From Ophiura sarsii (lineage: Eukaryota; Echinodermata; Ophiuroidea; Amphilepidida; Ophiuridae), in contig CM069457.1 in assembly GCA_035610835.1 (NCBI GenBank), positions 17,330,149 to 17,394,148 on the forward strand: a stretch of 64,000 nt of DNA. The letters run 5' to 3'. Made by a program: the position numbers and the translations under genes. The notes under the pieces are model-generated. The model saw only the letters and a program-made list of their open reading frames with translations. It was not told the origin of the DNA and made no database searches. Below, piece by piece: positions 32,172-43,600 of this stretch. The stretch's first letter is position 1, and every line of letters starts with the position of its first letter.

Positions 32172-32390
32172 TTAACACTTTCCACGCGACAGGCGTCTGC
32201 AAACGACATTCCAAAATGTTTCAAGAATGTCAAAACTATTGAATGTCATTACCATATTTGGAATCAGCATGAGAATTACATTAAAATAAGTAAAAACATG
32301 CCTAGTATTGGTTCAGTAATCCTTGAGATACACCTTGAAAGTTGGGAAAGGTTTCTAAAAAATCTGTTTTGTATTATGGTAAAACTACAT
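32172..32390 (+). mobile_element. MITE family A, right end lost
   Basis: Starts ttaacactttccacgcgaca and runs to gtattatggtaaaac, where it meets tacagggtgtccctaaaaaa. The right terminus is missing, probably through the neighbouring insertion. Confidence 0.7.
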
Positions 32391-32393
32391 GTA

Positions 32394-33060
32394 CAGGGTG
32401 TCCCTAAAAAAAGGGTGCATGTGTTTAACCAACTCGTTGACCATGAAGTCCTAAAATCTGGTGTACGACGTTTATACATATGAAAAGACTAAACACTTGA
32501 CTTTCAGATGCCATTTATTTCATCGGATTCTGATTTGTCAATCCTGAGATATGGCCAATTAACTAAAGCTACCCAAAATCGATGTTGTGCCACTTTTCAG
32601 TTTCAAAGGGTTACTCCTAAGATACAACAACTTCCACCTGTACGATTGCCTTTCACAAGTGTTATGCAAAATAACATTTTTGTATTGAGATTGAATAGAT
32701 TTAGATAGTAGAATGAGTGTCTGTGTAGCCCAGCAGAACTGAATATATAGATGTTTGTAACATGATTCGAACCAGTCCTTCTGAAGAGGTTTCACAAAAT
32801 GTTCATTGGTCCTACATTTTCAAAACAAGACGGACGTCCATATGGCGGGGGTGCGGCCTCAATTTACATTGGAAAAGAGGGTGGATCACGGTATTAAAAT
32901 ATCATGAAAAGAGAAGCCAAGCTGAATTCATCAGAGAGTTCGCCATTCATTTCCCAAACACTCGCGTACTATTCAACAAAAATGACAATTTAACAACAAG
33001 AACATTCAAAAGCCAATTCATTTGCAATTGCACTGTCTGCCATCACTTGTAATCTTTGAT
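32394..33060 (+). pseudogene. Decayed mariner-like transposase, N-terminal helix-turn-helix
   Basis: tacagggtgtccctaaaaaa at 32393 is a mariner-type terminus. From 32880 the frame reads RGWITVLKYHEKRSQAEFIR and then FAIHFPNTRV, like the first helix-turn-helix of mariner-type transposases (V..Y.....S....R.F...FP). The catalytic DDE domain and the other end are not seen. Confidence is limited by divergence. Confidence 0.45.
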
Positions 33061-33802
33061 TCTTCTGTTCTTTGGATATGATATCGTTTATTAATATTAT
33101 TTTGACAAAAAACGTGCAATCATTACTTTAATAAGTTTTATCTGGAACTTGTCATGTTTGTATTATTGAAGGACATTAATATGTTGATTGATTAACTCTA
33201 GGCTCAAAAACATATCGACGCTTATTAAAGTCATAATGAGCACATATACTTCACTGGAGATAACTGACATAATAGCTGCAAATGCATATCAACTTTGCTC
33301 GTGGACCCAGTAGCACAGTATCTCCCCGCTCTCAAATGTCTGACTCGGTGGCGGCAAGTTGACAGCCAGGTAAAGTTAAAGTCCACCGAGAAAAAAGTTA
33401 AAATCCACCGGGAAAATACCCTTTGCCCCACACCCTCCCCTGATAAGTGACCCAGATATGCCACTGCGTGGACCTCATACACAGTCAAAGATCCATTTCC
33501 CCTTCAAACAAGCAAGATCAGCGAGCAAGGGACGACAATATCTTGATTTTATTTGTTTTTATTTTCAAAAAAACACACATACAATAATGTATGATTGAGT
33601 GAGACACACTAATGAATTCCTCGACCGTTAGGCCGTAGAAAGTCAATATATGTTTCCCGTCACATTTCTTTTCAGTCCAAAATGAGGCAACTGTTTCATT
33701 CCTCATTATTTGACACAATTTCATTATTACAGGTTATTGGTGTTAAACAGTGCAAGACGTGGATTCTTGCTTAAACATCATACCAAACACCTGTTAACAT
33801 GA

Positions 33803-34162
33803 TTAAAGGGGCATTAAGAAATGTGGTGGAGGGAGCGCCCTCAATTACAAAAATATATGATAACAACTGGGATTTGTATATTTTAACAATTAAATGTATG
33901 AACTTCCCCCTTAAAGGATAAAGAAAAATCAGCCCTCTTTGTACAACAAAACGTCAATTCAAAAATGCTGGTAGAGCCGCAACCAGCATTTTACATGGTT
34001 AAGGATGGTATTCCAACATATTTAAAACATTGTATTAATCAAGTTTTGCTGGGTGTTTTTTTTTAGTAGAAACAACAATAATGACAATTTTTAATGTTCA
34101 TCTTGAATTCTGAAGTAAATAATTAAAATTTAAAAAAATCAACATGACATTGTGTCCCTTTA
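33803..34162 (-). mobile_element. TTAA-type MITE family G
   Basis: Borders ttaaaggggcattaagaaat and cattgtgtccctttaa. Shared internal sequence aaatcagccctctttgtaca and gagccgcaaccagcatttta. Relatives are at 36799-37209 and 41087-41508. Confidence 0.75.
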
Positions 34163-34741
34163 AGGTGTTAAAAGTACAACTTGACAAAATACATCTGCTT
34201 CCTTTGTGTTGAAAAGATGAAAAGATTGCAAATGATTTGAAATATTACAACCACCTGGATCATGGGGAACATAATGAAAATATAGTGTTAAAATAACCAG
34301 GCAGAAATGCCTGACATTTTGAGAGAAATTTTGATTGTTCATTCAAAAATCTTGAATATAGTTTGCCAAATACCTGTTTGTTTTGTGTTGGAAATATATT
34401 TTTAAATGGGTAGAATTATTACAACAAAAGCCGGGAGCATAATGAGGGAATGTTTAAATGTTCATTTGTAACCATTTACCTTACCCATACTATGTCGTGG
34501 AAATATGTTAAAATAAACCGTAGGAAATACCTAACATTTTTGCATGCCTTGCATTTTGAGAGCTCAAACTTGGATTAGGCCTATACATTAAAAAAATCTT
34601 AAGAAAATTATCCTTTTCAAAAAATAATGAAATTGTTGGCAAAAAAGTAAAAGTATATAATGCGGGTGACTTAAAAACGGGGAATAGAGTTTTAATGGCC
34701 TGTTGAACTTTATCAATCATAAACATTTCTGTTATAGCGGG

Positions 34742-34988
34742 TTAACCCTTTCCACGCGGCAGGCGTCTGCAGACGACATTACAAAATGTCGCAAAATGTT
34801 TCAGAAATGTCAACATTGTTGAATGTAATAACCATATTTGGAATCACCATGTGAAATGCATTAAAATAAGTACAAACATGCCTAGTATTGGTTCAGTAAT
34901 CCTTGAGATAGACTTTGAAAGTTTGGAAAGGTTTCTGAAAAATCTGTTTTGTGTATTATAAAACTAATAGCCGCATGGCAAGTGTTAA
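34742..34988 (+). mobile_element. TTAA-type MITE family A
   Basis: ttaaccctttccacgcggca and gccgcatggcaagtgttaa borders; complete copy. The taaccctttcc variant resembles known piggyBac termini. Confidence 0.78.
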
Positions 34989-35016
34989 AGAGCTGAGCAA
35001 GTACTCAAATTGAAAT

Positions 35017-35735
35017 TGAGACTGATTTCACAATTGGGACTGTAGCCTATTTTGTACTCGGACTCGGAATAAGGCTATCCCAACCCCATGGAAAAGCTAT
35101 AGTCTCTTGAATGAACAAGCTGATCAATATATAAGAACTGCGAAAACCGTGAGTGTCTTTATGTCAGAGACATTTTATGATTATATTAATAGTTAATGCT
35201 TTCCACGCGGCAGACGTCTGCAGACGACAGTTCCAAAATATAACAAAATATTTGAACAATGGTATCATTAAAGAATTGCATCACCATATTTGGAATCAAT
35301 ATGAGAAATGCTTTAAAATAAATACAAACATGCCTAGTATTGATTCAGTAATTCTTGAGATCGGACTTTGAAAGTTGATTTCACAATTGGGACTGTAGCC
35401 TATTTTGTACTCGGACTCGGATCAAGGCTATCCCAACCCCATGGAAAAGCTATAGTCTCTTGAATGAACAAAATCTGATCAATATAAGAACTGCGAAAAC
35501 TGTGAGTGTCTTTATGTCCGAGACATTTTATGATATATAGTTAATGCTTTCCACGCGGCAGCCGTCTGCAGACAGTTCCAAAATTTAACAAAAATGTTTG
35601 AACAATGTTATCATTAAAGAATTGCATCACCATATATGTGGAATCACTATGAGACATGCATTAAAATAAGTACAAACATGCCTTGTATTTATTCAGTAAT
35701 TCTTGAGATCGGACTTTGAAAGTTGAGGAAAGGTT
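35017..35735 (+). repeat. Direct duplication of about 356 bp including family-A MITE
   Basis: gatttcacaattgggactgt starts at about 35023 and again at about 35375. The unit carries the unique flank (gctatcccaaccccatggaa) and the left part of a family-A MITE (taatgctttccacgcggcag at 35193 and 35541). Only the second copy keeps the MITE's right end. Confidence 0.85.
35193..35372 (+). mobile_element. MITE family A, truncated by the duplication join
   Basis: Begins ttaatgctttccacgcggca and stops at ggactttgaaagttg, where the duplicated flank starts again. Confidence 0.75.
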
Positions 35736-35790
35736 TCTGAAGAATCTGTTTTGTAAATGGTAAAACCAATAGCCGCGTGGAAAGTGTTAA
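35541..35790 (+). mobile_element. TTAA-type MITE family A
   Basis: ttaatgctttccacgcggca to gccgcgtggaaagtgttaa; complete second copy of the duplicated pair. Confidence 0.78.
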
Positions 35791-36212
35791 GTATTTTTTT
35801 CATGTACTATTATTAGTTCCATTAATATTGTCTAGGAGGGTATGCTTTAATGTTGTTTATAGTTTTTATTTCTATTTATGATGTTTTTAATGTTCCGTGC
35901 CTTGAACGCTCTTACAGAATGCTATTATTATAATTGTATTATTATTATTAGTCAATATTTTTGTCCTTTCCCACCATACCCCATTCATTCACCCATGAAT
36001 GAATACTGAATCAAGAAACGAATGTAAATCTAGTATTACATTTATATTTCACCAACAATGACCGAAGAAGTGACAACAAACTATATTTAGTTGTCATGGT
36101 TATCGTTTTATTAGTTTAGTGTACAAAGTCAAGGTATTAGTATTAGTATATAGGTCACTACCAATGGGCTATTCCATTTGAAATCCATACACCCTCTATG
36201 ATATACATTACC

Positions 36213-36584
36213 TTAAAGGCATATTATGAGATTTTTTCCATGGGACGCTCTCTATCCTTGTTTTTAAGCAGATTTTCTTTCATATTTACATTTCTGATCT
36301 TTCTGATCATAAATCAGAAACACATTCTGAGTTACAGGGTGATTTAATTCCTAATTGCTTCAAAATCATGGTTTTAGAGTGCATTTAGAATGAAAATAAA
36401 CTGTCCTGCAGCAGGACAATCTATTTTCAACCTCTTTACATCTGATTTTGAAGTAATTTGGAATCACATCGCTCTGTAACTCAGAATATATTTATGATTT
36501 ATGATCAAAAATGTAAATCTGCAAGAAAATCTGCTTTAAAAAATCAAGGATAGAGGGCGTGGAAAAGATCGCATATGCCTTTAA
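36213..36584. mobile_element. Palindromic foldback element (family F)
   Basis: Same arms as 30767-31150, with centre actgtcctgcagcaggacaa near 36410. Borders ttaaaggcatatta and gcatatgcctttaa are TTAA-flanked inverted ends. Confidence 0.8.
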
Positions 36585-36798
36585 TCTTCCGCACAGGGAG
36601 TTTGTATCAAATGAGGTGCTTCATATGGGTGACTCCATTTGAAATCTACACTCCCACGTGGAAAATTAAGTTATTGTTTTCCACAGGGGTGTATGGATGT
36701 CAACTGTAATAGCCCAATGATTACTGTTTTCACAGGCAGTTTATTTAAAAGACACAAAACATTCTTTTGTTCAAAATCAGTGACCTTGACAATGACAG

Positions 36799-37209
36799 TT
36801 AAAGGGACATTAAGTGGTGTTGAAAATTTTAAATGTTTAAAAATTTACTTCAGAATTCAAGATGAACATTAAAAATTGCCATTATTGTTGTTTCTACTAT
36901 ACTAACAAAAACACAGCAAAACTTGATTAAAACAATAGCATCGCTATTTATTGAAAAACGCCCTCTATGCAAATAATGGTTCGCGATATGTATCACGCGT
37001 ACTGTAGGGGGATACTGTCGGACGTAAAATGCTCATCCCGCGGGACGAGCATTTTTAAATCGACGTTTTCTTGTACAAAGAGAGCTGATTTTTCTTAATC
37101 CTTATAGGTGTAAGTTCATACATGTAATACAATTATAAAAATAAACTAATCTCAGTTTTTATCATAATTGAGGGAGCTGCCTCCAACACATCTCTTAGTG
37201 TCCCTTTAA
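36799..37209 (+). mobile_element. TTAA-type MITE family G, just upstream of the patatin-like gene
   Basis: Borders ttaaagggacattaagtggt and cttagtgtccctttaa. An internal hairpin aatgctcatcccgcgggacg (then agcatt) sits at about 37029-37055. It ends 272 bp before the patatin-gene start codon, so it lies in or near its promoter. Confidence 0.78.
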
Positions 37210-37481
37210 ACATGTACAGGTGTATCCGGGACGCGATCGGGACATGCCTGAGGCTGCACGTGATGTGTGTATGAATGAAGATCAACCATGCAGTATACGA
37301 AGTTGAATTCAAGTTAACACCAGTTTTGTTTATTGCATTATCATTATCGTGCAAGTAAATTACCATTCGTGGTACAGCCTACCTTGAATGCCTATGCCTC
37401 AACTATTAGTGCCTACATACGCTATACTGCCTACAATTACGGGTGCCGTCGAATCCACCTTAGGTTTAAGCTGAAGTAACA

Positions 37482-37601
37482 ATGTCTTCAATATTGACTC
37501 CTGGTGTAGTCAAAGAACTACAAGATCATCAGTATCCGTTTGAAAATCTGGTATTTGAAGGTGGAGGAAGCAAAGGAACTGCATACATTGGAGCGATACG
37601 G
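37482..37601 (+). CDS. Patatin-like gene exon 1 (start, oxyanion loop)
   Basis: ATG in context gtaacaATGtct; donor gtaagt; phase 0 out. Residues 1-40 include ENLVFEGGGSKGTAYIGAIR. The glycine loop GGGSKG is the patatin oxyanion hole. Confidence 0.93.
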
Positions 37602-40600
37602 GTAAGTGTATTCATGGTATATTATGCTAATAATACACTTACAAAATATGAAAAGAAATGAAGTATTTGGAAATCTTTATTTGGTTAATTTCTAAGCCAG
37701 TTTTCAATGTAAGACTATAGGTATTTTTCTACACTGCAAAAACTGCAGAACGTGTTCAAATGTAACAGATATATATAGAACATGTTCTGAACATGTTCTG
37801 ATGTGTTCTGAACACGTTCAGAACATATCCAGAACACGTTCAGAACATGTTCTAAATCTGTTACATTTTGAACATGTTCTGGAACACCTAGAGAACACAC
37901 CGTGAACATGTTCTGAACGTGTCATGTGTTCTGCACTTTTTGCAGTGTACTTGTTGATTTTATTTATATATCTTTTTCACGTGTTTCATTATGTAATCTG
38001 TAAAGTCTATTATTATCTTATTATGAATCTATAGCTATGTATATGATTTGTTGAAAAGTGAGAAATTGAATAAAGCCTCTTTCCTTTTGAGGGGGGAAAT
38101 ATGATGGTGATTCAATATACAAACTACCCCTATTTCTTGAATACCTATAATAACTCGTCGAGAAATTTCTATCCTAGTATGTTGTTCATTCGTACAGTGT
38201 GGTGTGATGTGTTATGCTTTCATTTTAACAAATGCGATTTTGTTTTTGTAACATATACTACACATATTGTTATCTTCAGTAGATAGCACAACACTATATT
38301 GTTATCTGTAGTAGATATCACAACATTATATATTGTTATATTCAGTAGATATCACAATAAGTACTTACATATTGGTATCGTCAGTATAGATATTGCTGTC
38401 CTCAGGAGATAGCACAATACTACATATTGTTATCGTCACGTATCTGCTGGTTTTAAGCAATAGTTGTAAAAATGTGTTTAAAACAACCGTGTGTGTATAA
38501 ACTACTACGTTTAAAAGTTGTTGTTTAAACAATTGTTTAACATTTTAAACAATCAGCTTTTTAAAGTTTAAACAACCTGGATTGTTTAACAGTTGAACAA
38601 TAGTTCTTTTTTTATTTTAATCTTTCCAATTTTATTGATAAACAACATTGACAAGCAGACTGTAACCAAAAAAGTTATACAATCGTAATTTGATTTTTAA
38701 CCCAATGTTGAAATCATACAATGTCAAAATCCTACACGCTGTGTTAAGTTCCGTTTTGGCTACTAGAATCATTTTATTTGGTCTTTTTAACTTATACATG
38801 TACTTGCGTTTAAAATTCATAACTAATCTACTAAGTCGTCTATAGAAATCGGATTGGGCCACTTTCACAATATCATACAATCTTGCTTGTATAAAATAAA
38901 TGGTTACGGTATCATGCAAGGAACAATAAAGAGAACAATATAATTCTTTTTCAAATAGTTTTATTTCATTTGAATAAATAAATTCATCAATAGGATCGAG
39001 GAAGTGATGGTTTTAATTCTACTCCACATTTAATATATTTGTAAAGACCTTACATTCTTTGTCATATTTTTAACCACTTGAAATGAACCATTGTTGCCTA
39101 GCAAGAGCGCTCTACAGTTATGTTCCTGGTTCGATTCCATTCATATTCATCCCAGTGGTTTTACCATTGATTAAACCAAAGTGGCCCAGGTGATTTCATG
39201 GCTACTTCAGACAATTGATCGTATCTCTGCTTACCGACCATCGATTGTCACGAAACAAAGCTTATTCAAAAGCTAAGAAGATTTCCCTTGCACACCATTA
39301 AAATTTGAAACAGAAATTTTACGGGAGATATTTTTAATATTTTTTTGAAAACCGTATAACTTTTTTTGTTACAGCCTGTACATATAAAGCCAGACTAGAA
39401 GATGGAGTATAATAGGCAATGGGTCTTTCAATCCGCAGTCTTGGCACAAAACAAACAAAAAAGAGACCCAGGCTTAAACAGTGTTGTTTAATTTTTTTAA
39501 ACAGTTGTTTAAAATAGTTTTTACTGTGTATGTCATTTGTAAAAGATGTAATTAACTTTGGGAAACACTGCACCTTGGTCTATGTAACGCACAATATTAA
39601 TCTATTGTAGGTTTACATTATTTTAAGAGACTTAATGATTGTTTCAGAAGCACAAAAAAATATCTCTAGACAGGGGAGTAACCAGGTCTGTAGTTAAGGG
39701 TGGGCGAGCGAGGATAAAACATTTCCTCCAGAAAAAAATGCCCTGAAACAAATGGAGTGGGTGGGGTCTAGGGGCCCGGGCTCCAATGCCCCTGACAGGG
39801 GTCCAGGGGGAAGAGCCCTCTGAAGCTCATAGGTTTGAGGCATTTTGTAACGCAAGGCGAGGACTTCTTCAAGTACCGTATATCACAATACAATTTTAAA
39901 CTATGCTCCCTTTCCTCCTCTTTCCTTTCCCCTTTCCTTTCTTTCTTCTTTTTCTCCCTCCCTCTTCTCTCTATCCTCCTTTTCCCCCTTTTTCTCCCTC
40001 TCTCTCCCCTTTTTCTTATTTTCCCTTTTTCCATACCCCATATTTTTCCCCTTCCTTCCAAAATGTCCCCCTACAATTTCCAAAGGGCGAATCGTCCACT
40101 TCGCCCATCCTTATTTACGCCACTGTACGCATTCTAGATTTTGATGCAAAGTGACATCCATTAATTAAGAAATCAATTAGCCCATTCCATTATCCGGCAT
40201 TTCCTAATGAACGTTTGAATATCGGACTTATCAATCAAAGAGGATTTAAATTTTGTTATACCCTTAATTTAAAAAAATTATCTTAATTTCGTTGCTGTTA
40301 GGTTCTTGAAGAGGTTGGGATATGGCACAATTTCAAGCGTTTTGCTGGTGCCAGTGTTGGTTCTCTCACCGCTACGTGGGCTGCAGTTGGATATAATTCG
40401 CATGAAATGGAGAAGTTCATCTGCGTGAACCTAAAATCTAAACTCCAAGGTAAGGGAATACTAGAAAGTAAAATAGGGGTGTCTTAATAAAAAATTCAAT
40501 ATATAAATCATAGTAGGGCCTGTGTAATTTATAAAATGTTCAATATCTCACAAGAGCCATTTCAACACACACAAATTACACACCAAGATCAAAATGGTTC

Positions 40601-43600
40601 TAACAGCGCAAGCGTTGAGCGCCGTTGACCAATCAGGCTGCGTCATTCGGTTGTGGTGGAGCTACTACGCATGTGTGAGAGCGGAAAGAGTTCGAGCGTT
40701 GTGTAGTCTGCTGAGCCCTTTCTACGAGTGTCCTATACAAGGTACAAGGAGATGTATCCTTAACACTTTCCACGCGGCAGGCGTCTGCAGGCGACATTCC
40801 AAAATGTCACAAAATGTTTCAAAAATGTCAAAATTGTTAAATTTCATAACCATATTTGGAAACACCATGTGAAATGCATTGAAAAAAGTAGAACACGCCT
40901 AGAGATAGACTTTGAAAATTGCGAAAGATTTCTTAGAAATCTGTTTTGTATAATGGTAAAAATAATAGCCGCTGGAAAGTGTTAACGTGAACAGAATTAT
41001 TTTCTTAAAGGTTCAATTATTATCCCTGGCCTCTTTTTGAGAGTTCATTTTCAACATTTTCAACATTAGACAACTTTTTCTTTTTGAAAAAGGGGCACTA
41101 AGAGATGTGTTGGCGGCTGCGCCCTCAATTATGATAAAAACTGGGATTAGTATATTTTTATAATTGTATTACATGTATGAACCACCTCCCTGTATGAACT
41201 TACACCTATAAGGATTAAGAAAAATCAGCTCTCTTTGTACAAGAAAACGTCGATTCAAAAATGCTCGTAGAGCCGCAACGAGCATTTTACGTCCGACAGT
41301 ATCCCTGCAGTACGCGTGATACATAACGCGAACCATATTTGCATAGAGGGCGTTTTTCAATAAATAGCGATGATATTGTTTTAATCAAGTTTTGCTGTGT
41401 TTTTGTTAGTAGAAACAACAATAATGGCAATTTTTAATGTTCATCTTGAATTCTGAAGTAAATTTTTAAACATTTAAAATTTTCAACACCACTTAATTTC
41501 CCTTTAATTTCACCCTATATACATATCTTATCTTCTCTGTTATAGATAGTCACGTGGCTTCATTCTTGCCTAATATCAAGAAACATTTTGGCTGGCACCA
41601 GGGCAAAAAGTTCACCCAGTGGGTCGGTGAAACACTGGCAAGTGCCCCCAACGGTAATGGTAAAGCTGACATCACATTTGAAGAGGTAAATTAAATCTAA
41701 ACAAACTACGTCCTCTGATCTTATCCGAGATTTTAGGTCTTTGTTTGACACAAACTGTCTCCAGTTGATGTTGAACACTGTTCATAGCATTTATACTAGT
41801 CATGCTAGTGTAATGTCCGTACAGGTGTTTACTAAGCTAGGCAGTGGCGTAACTAGACTTTTTCATTTGGAGGGGGGGGGGGGGCAAGAAGGGGCAGTGA
41901 CTTGAAATGGGGGGGGGGTGGATCCTAATTGGGGGGGGGGCTCCATTCCACACCCACACCAATTGATTTCATTTGGGGGCAAGCAGGGGGCAGGGGTTCC
42001 AAGTGCTCCTCCCCCCCCCCCCCCCCCCCCCCTCCCCGCTGGTTACGCTACTGAAGCTAGGGGTGACTGCCCGTGCCTCACATCCACAGAGAATGACTGA
42101 TTTTACTGTAGCTATGAACAGTCTTTCTTTAAGCTATCTGGATAATGACTTGTCCATAATTGACTAAGTTTGCCATACAAGCTCTCCATGCAGCTGCTGG
42201 GTGTTTTTTTTATGGCATTCAATGAAGTTAAGCATTATATAATTTGTTTTAAATACATTTTACTTAATATTTTTGTTCCAGTTGTATCGTAAATGCGGCG
42301 TAGAGCTCTGCATCACAGTGACAAATCTACATCAGCAAGATTGTACGTATTGCCATGTTAAAACAACACCAGATCTGCCTATCAAAAAGGCAGTCAGAAT
42401 GTCTGTAGCGATACCAGGTAAGATGCTTCTATATAGTGTAACTTGTCACATTTTGCTTATTTTTCAGATTTCTCAAAGGCAGGGCTGTCAACTCTCCCGC
42501 ATTAGGCGGGAGTCTCCCGCCTAGACACTCTTTCTCCCGCACTCCCGCCTAGCACATACAATATCCCGCCTCAACAAAATAACCTCAATTCAAACATTTA
42601 TCAACACCTTTATACTTACGGAAGCACTGAAGGGACATGACGATTGTGTTGATAATTATCACGAAACTATATTGCATCAACTTATCATCTCGTCAACTCG
42701 TCATGTCCCTTCAGTGCTTCCGTATTATACTAGCTTCCGTCGGTACATTTGCGATTTTGACCATGCAATTTTCGTGCGGACTATTTGAGGAAAACATCAT
42801 CGCGCTATTATACCGCCCCCCCCCCCTCCCCCCCCCCCATTTTTCAGTCGATTACTTTCATTTTTCCGGAAGATAAACTAGATTGAATAATGAATACGCT
42901 TTGTATAAACGACAACAATTTCATGGTTCAGTGCACACATCAAGGTCAAAGGGCCGCGGGAAGGACCATTTCAATCAATCCGTGCACAACATTCTTTGAT
43001 TCACCCTGTATTTAACGTGGATGACACATTTTAGAACTAAGAAATCGCTCTCCCCTTGCATTTTATTTTTTATAGGCATGTTTGGAGCAGTGAGGCACAA
43101 AATGTCATGTCGGGAGGAATTATACGTAGATGGTGGTCTGCTGTGCAACTACCCAATAACATGTTTTGATGGTAAGAAATAAGAACGATTTAGCTGGTGA
43201 TTTGTATAAGTTATGTCCTAGGTGCAGGTGTTATGCGATTAGTATACTTTCTTTTAAGTGTCATTAGACTGATCAGTAGAGTGCTTTCTGAGTACGCAAA
43301 GTACTTGCTGAGTATAATTGAAGACCATGGTTTTAGACCCAGTGGGTAAAGGGTCTGTATACAATTGGGATAAGGAAGGGGACAGGTCTGTGATAAGGGG
43401 GTGGGGGCATAACTGACAACATTTGTTAACATTTTCCACGCGGCAGGCGTCTGCAGACGACATTCCAAATAGTCACAAAATGTTTCAAAAATGGTAAGAC
43501 TATTGGATGTCATTACCATATTTGGAATCAGCATGAGAAATGCATTAAAATAAGTACACACATGACTAGTATTGGTAGAGTCATCCTTGAGATAGACTTT

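Larger units (their letters stand above)
16987..37481. other. Striatin 3'UTR and 20-kb intergenic region rich in repeats
   Basis: No exon of a known gene is recognisable between the striatin stop and the patatin-gene start. The first few hundred bases must include the striatin 3'UTR, but I cannot choose a polyadenylation site. The interval is a mosaic of the MITEs, foldback elements and catgtgat satellite blocks listed separately. Stretches 15300-16100, 19160-20320, 27610-28430, 28660-29200, 33060-33800 and 34165-34740 show nothing I can identify. Confidence 0.6.

Noticed and set aside
38632..38919. Minus-strand 95-codon ORF in patatin intron 1
   Set aside because: AT-rich and Lys/Leu/Tyr-rich, with no motif I can identify; could be a LINE remnant but the evidence is insufficient.
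39768..40154. Overlapping ORFs rich in Arg/Lys/Glu or Pro/Phe/Ser
   Set aside because: They come from the C/T-rich core of an inverted-repeat element and are open in several frames on both strands.
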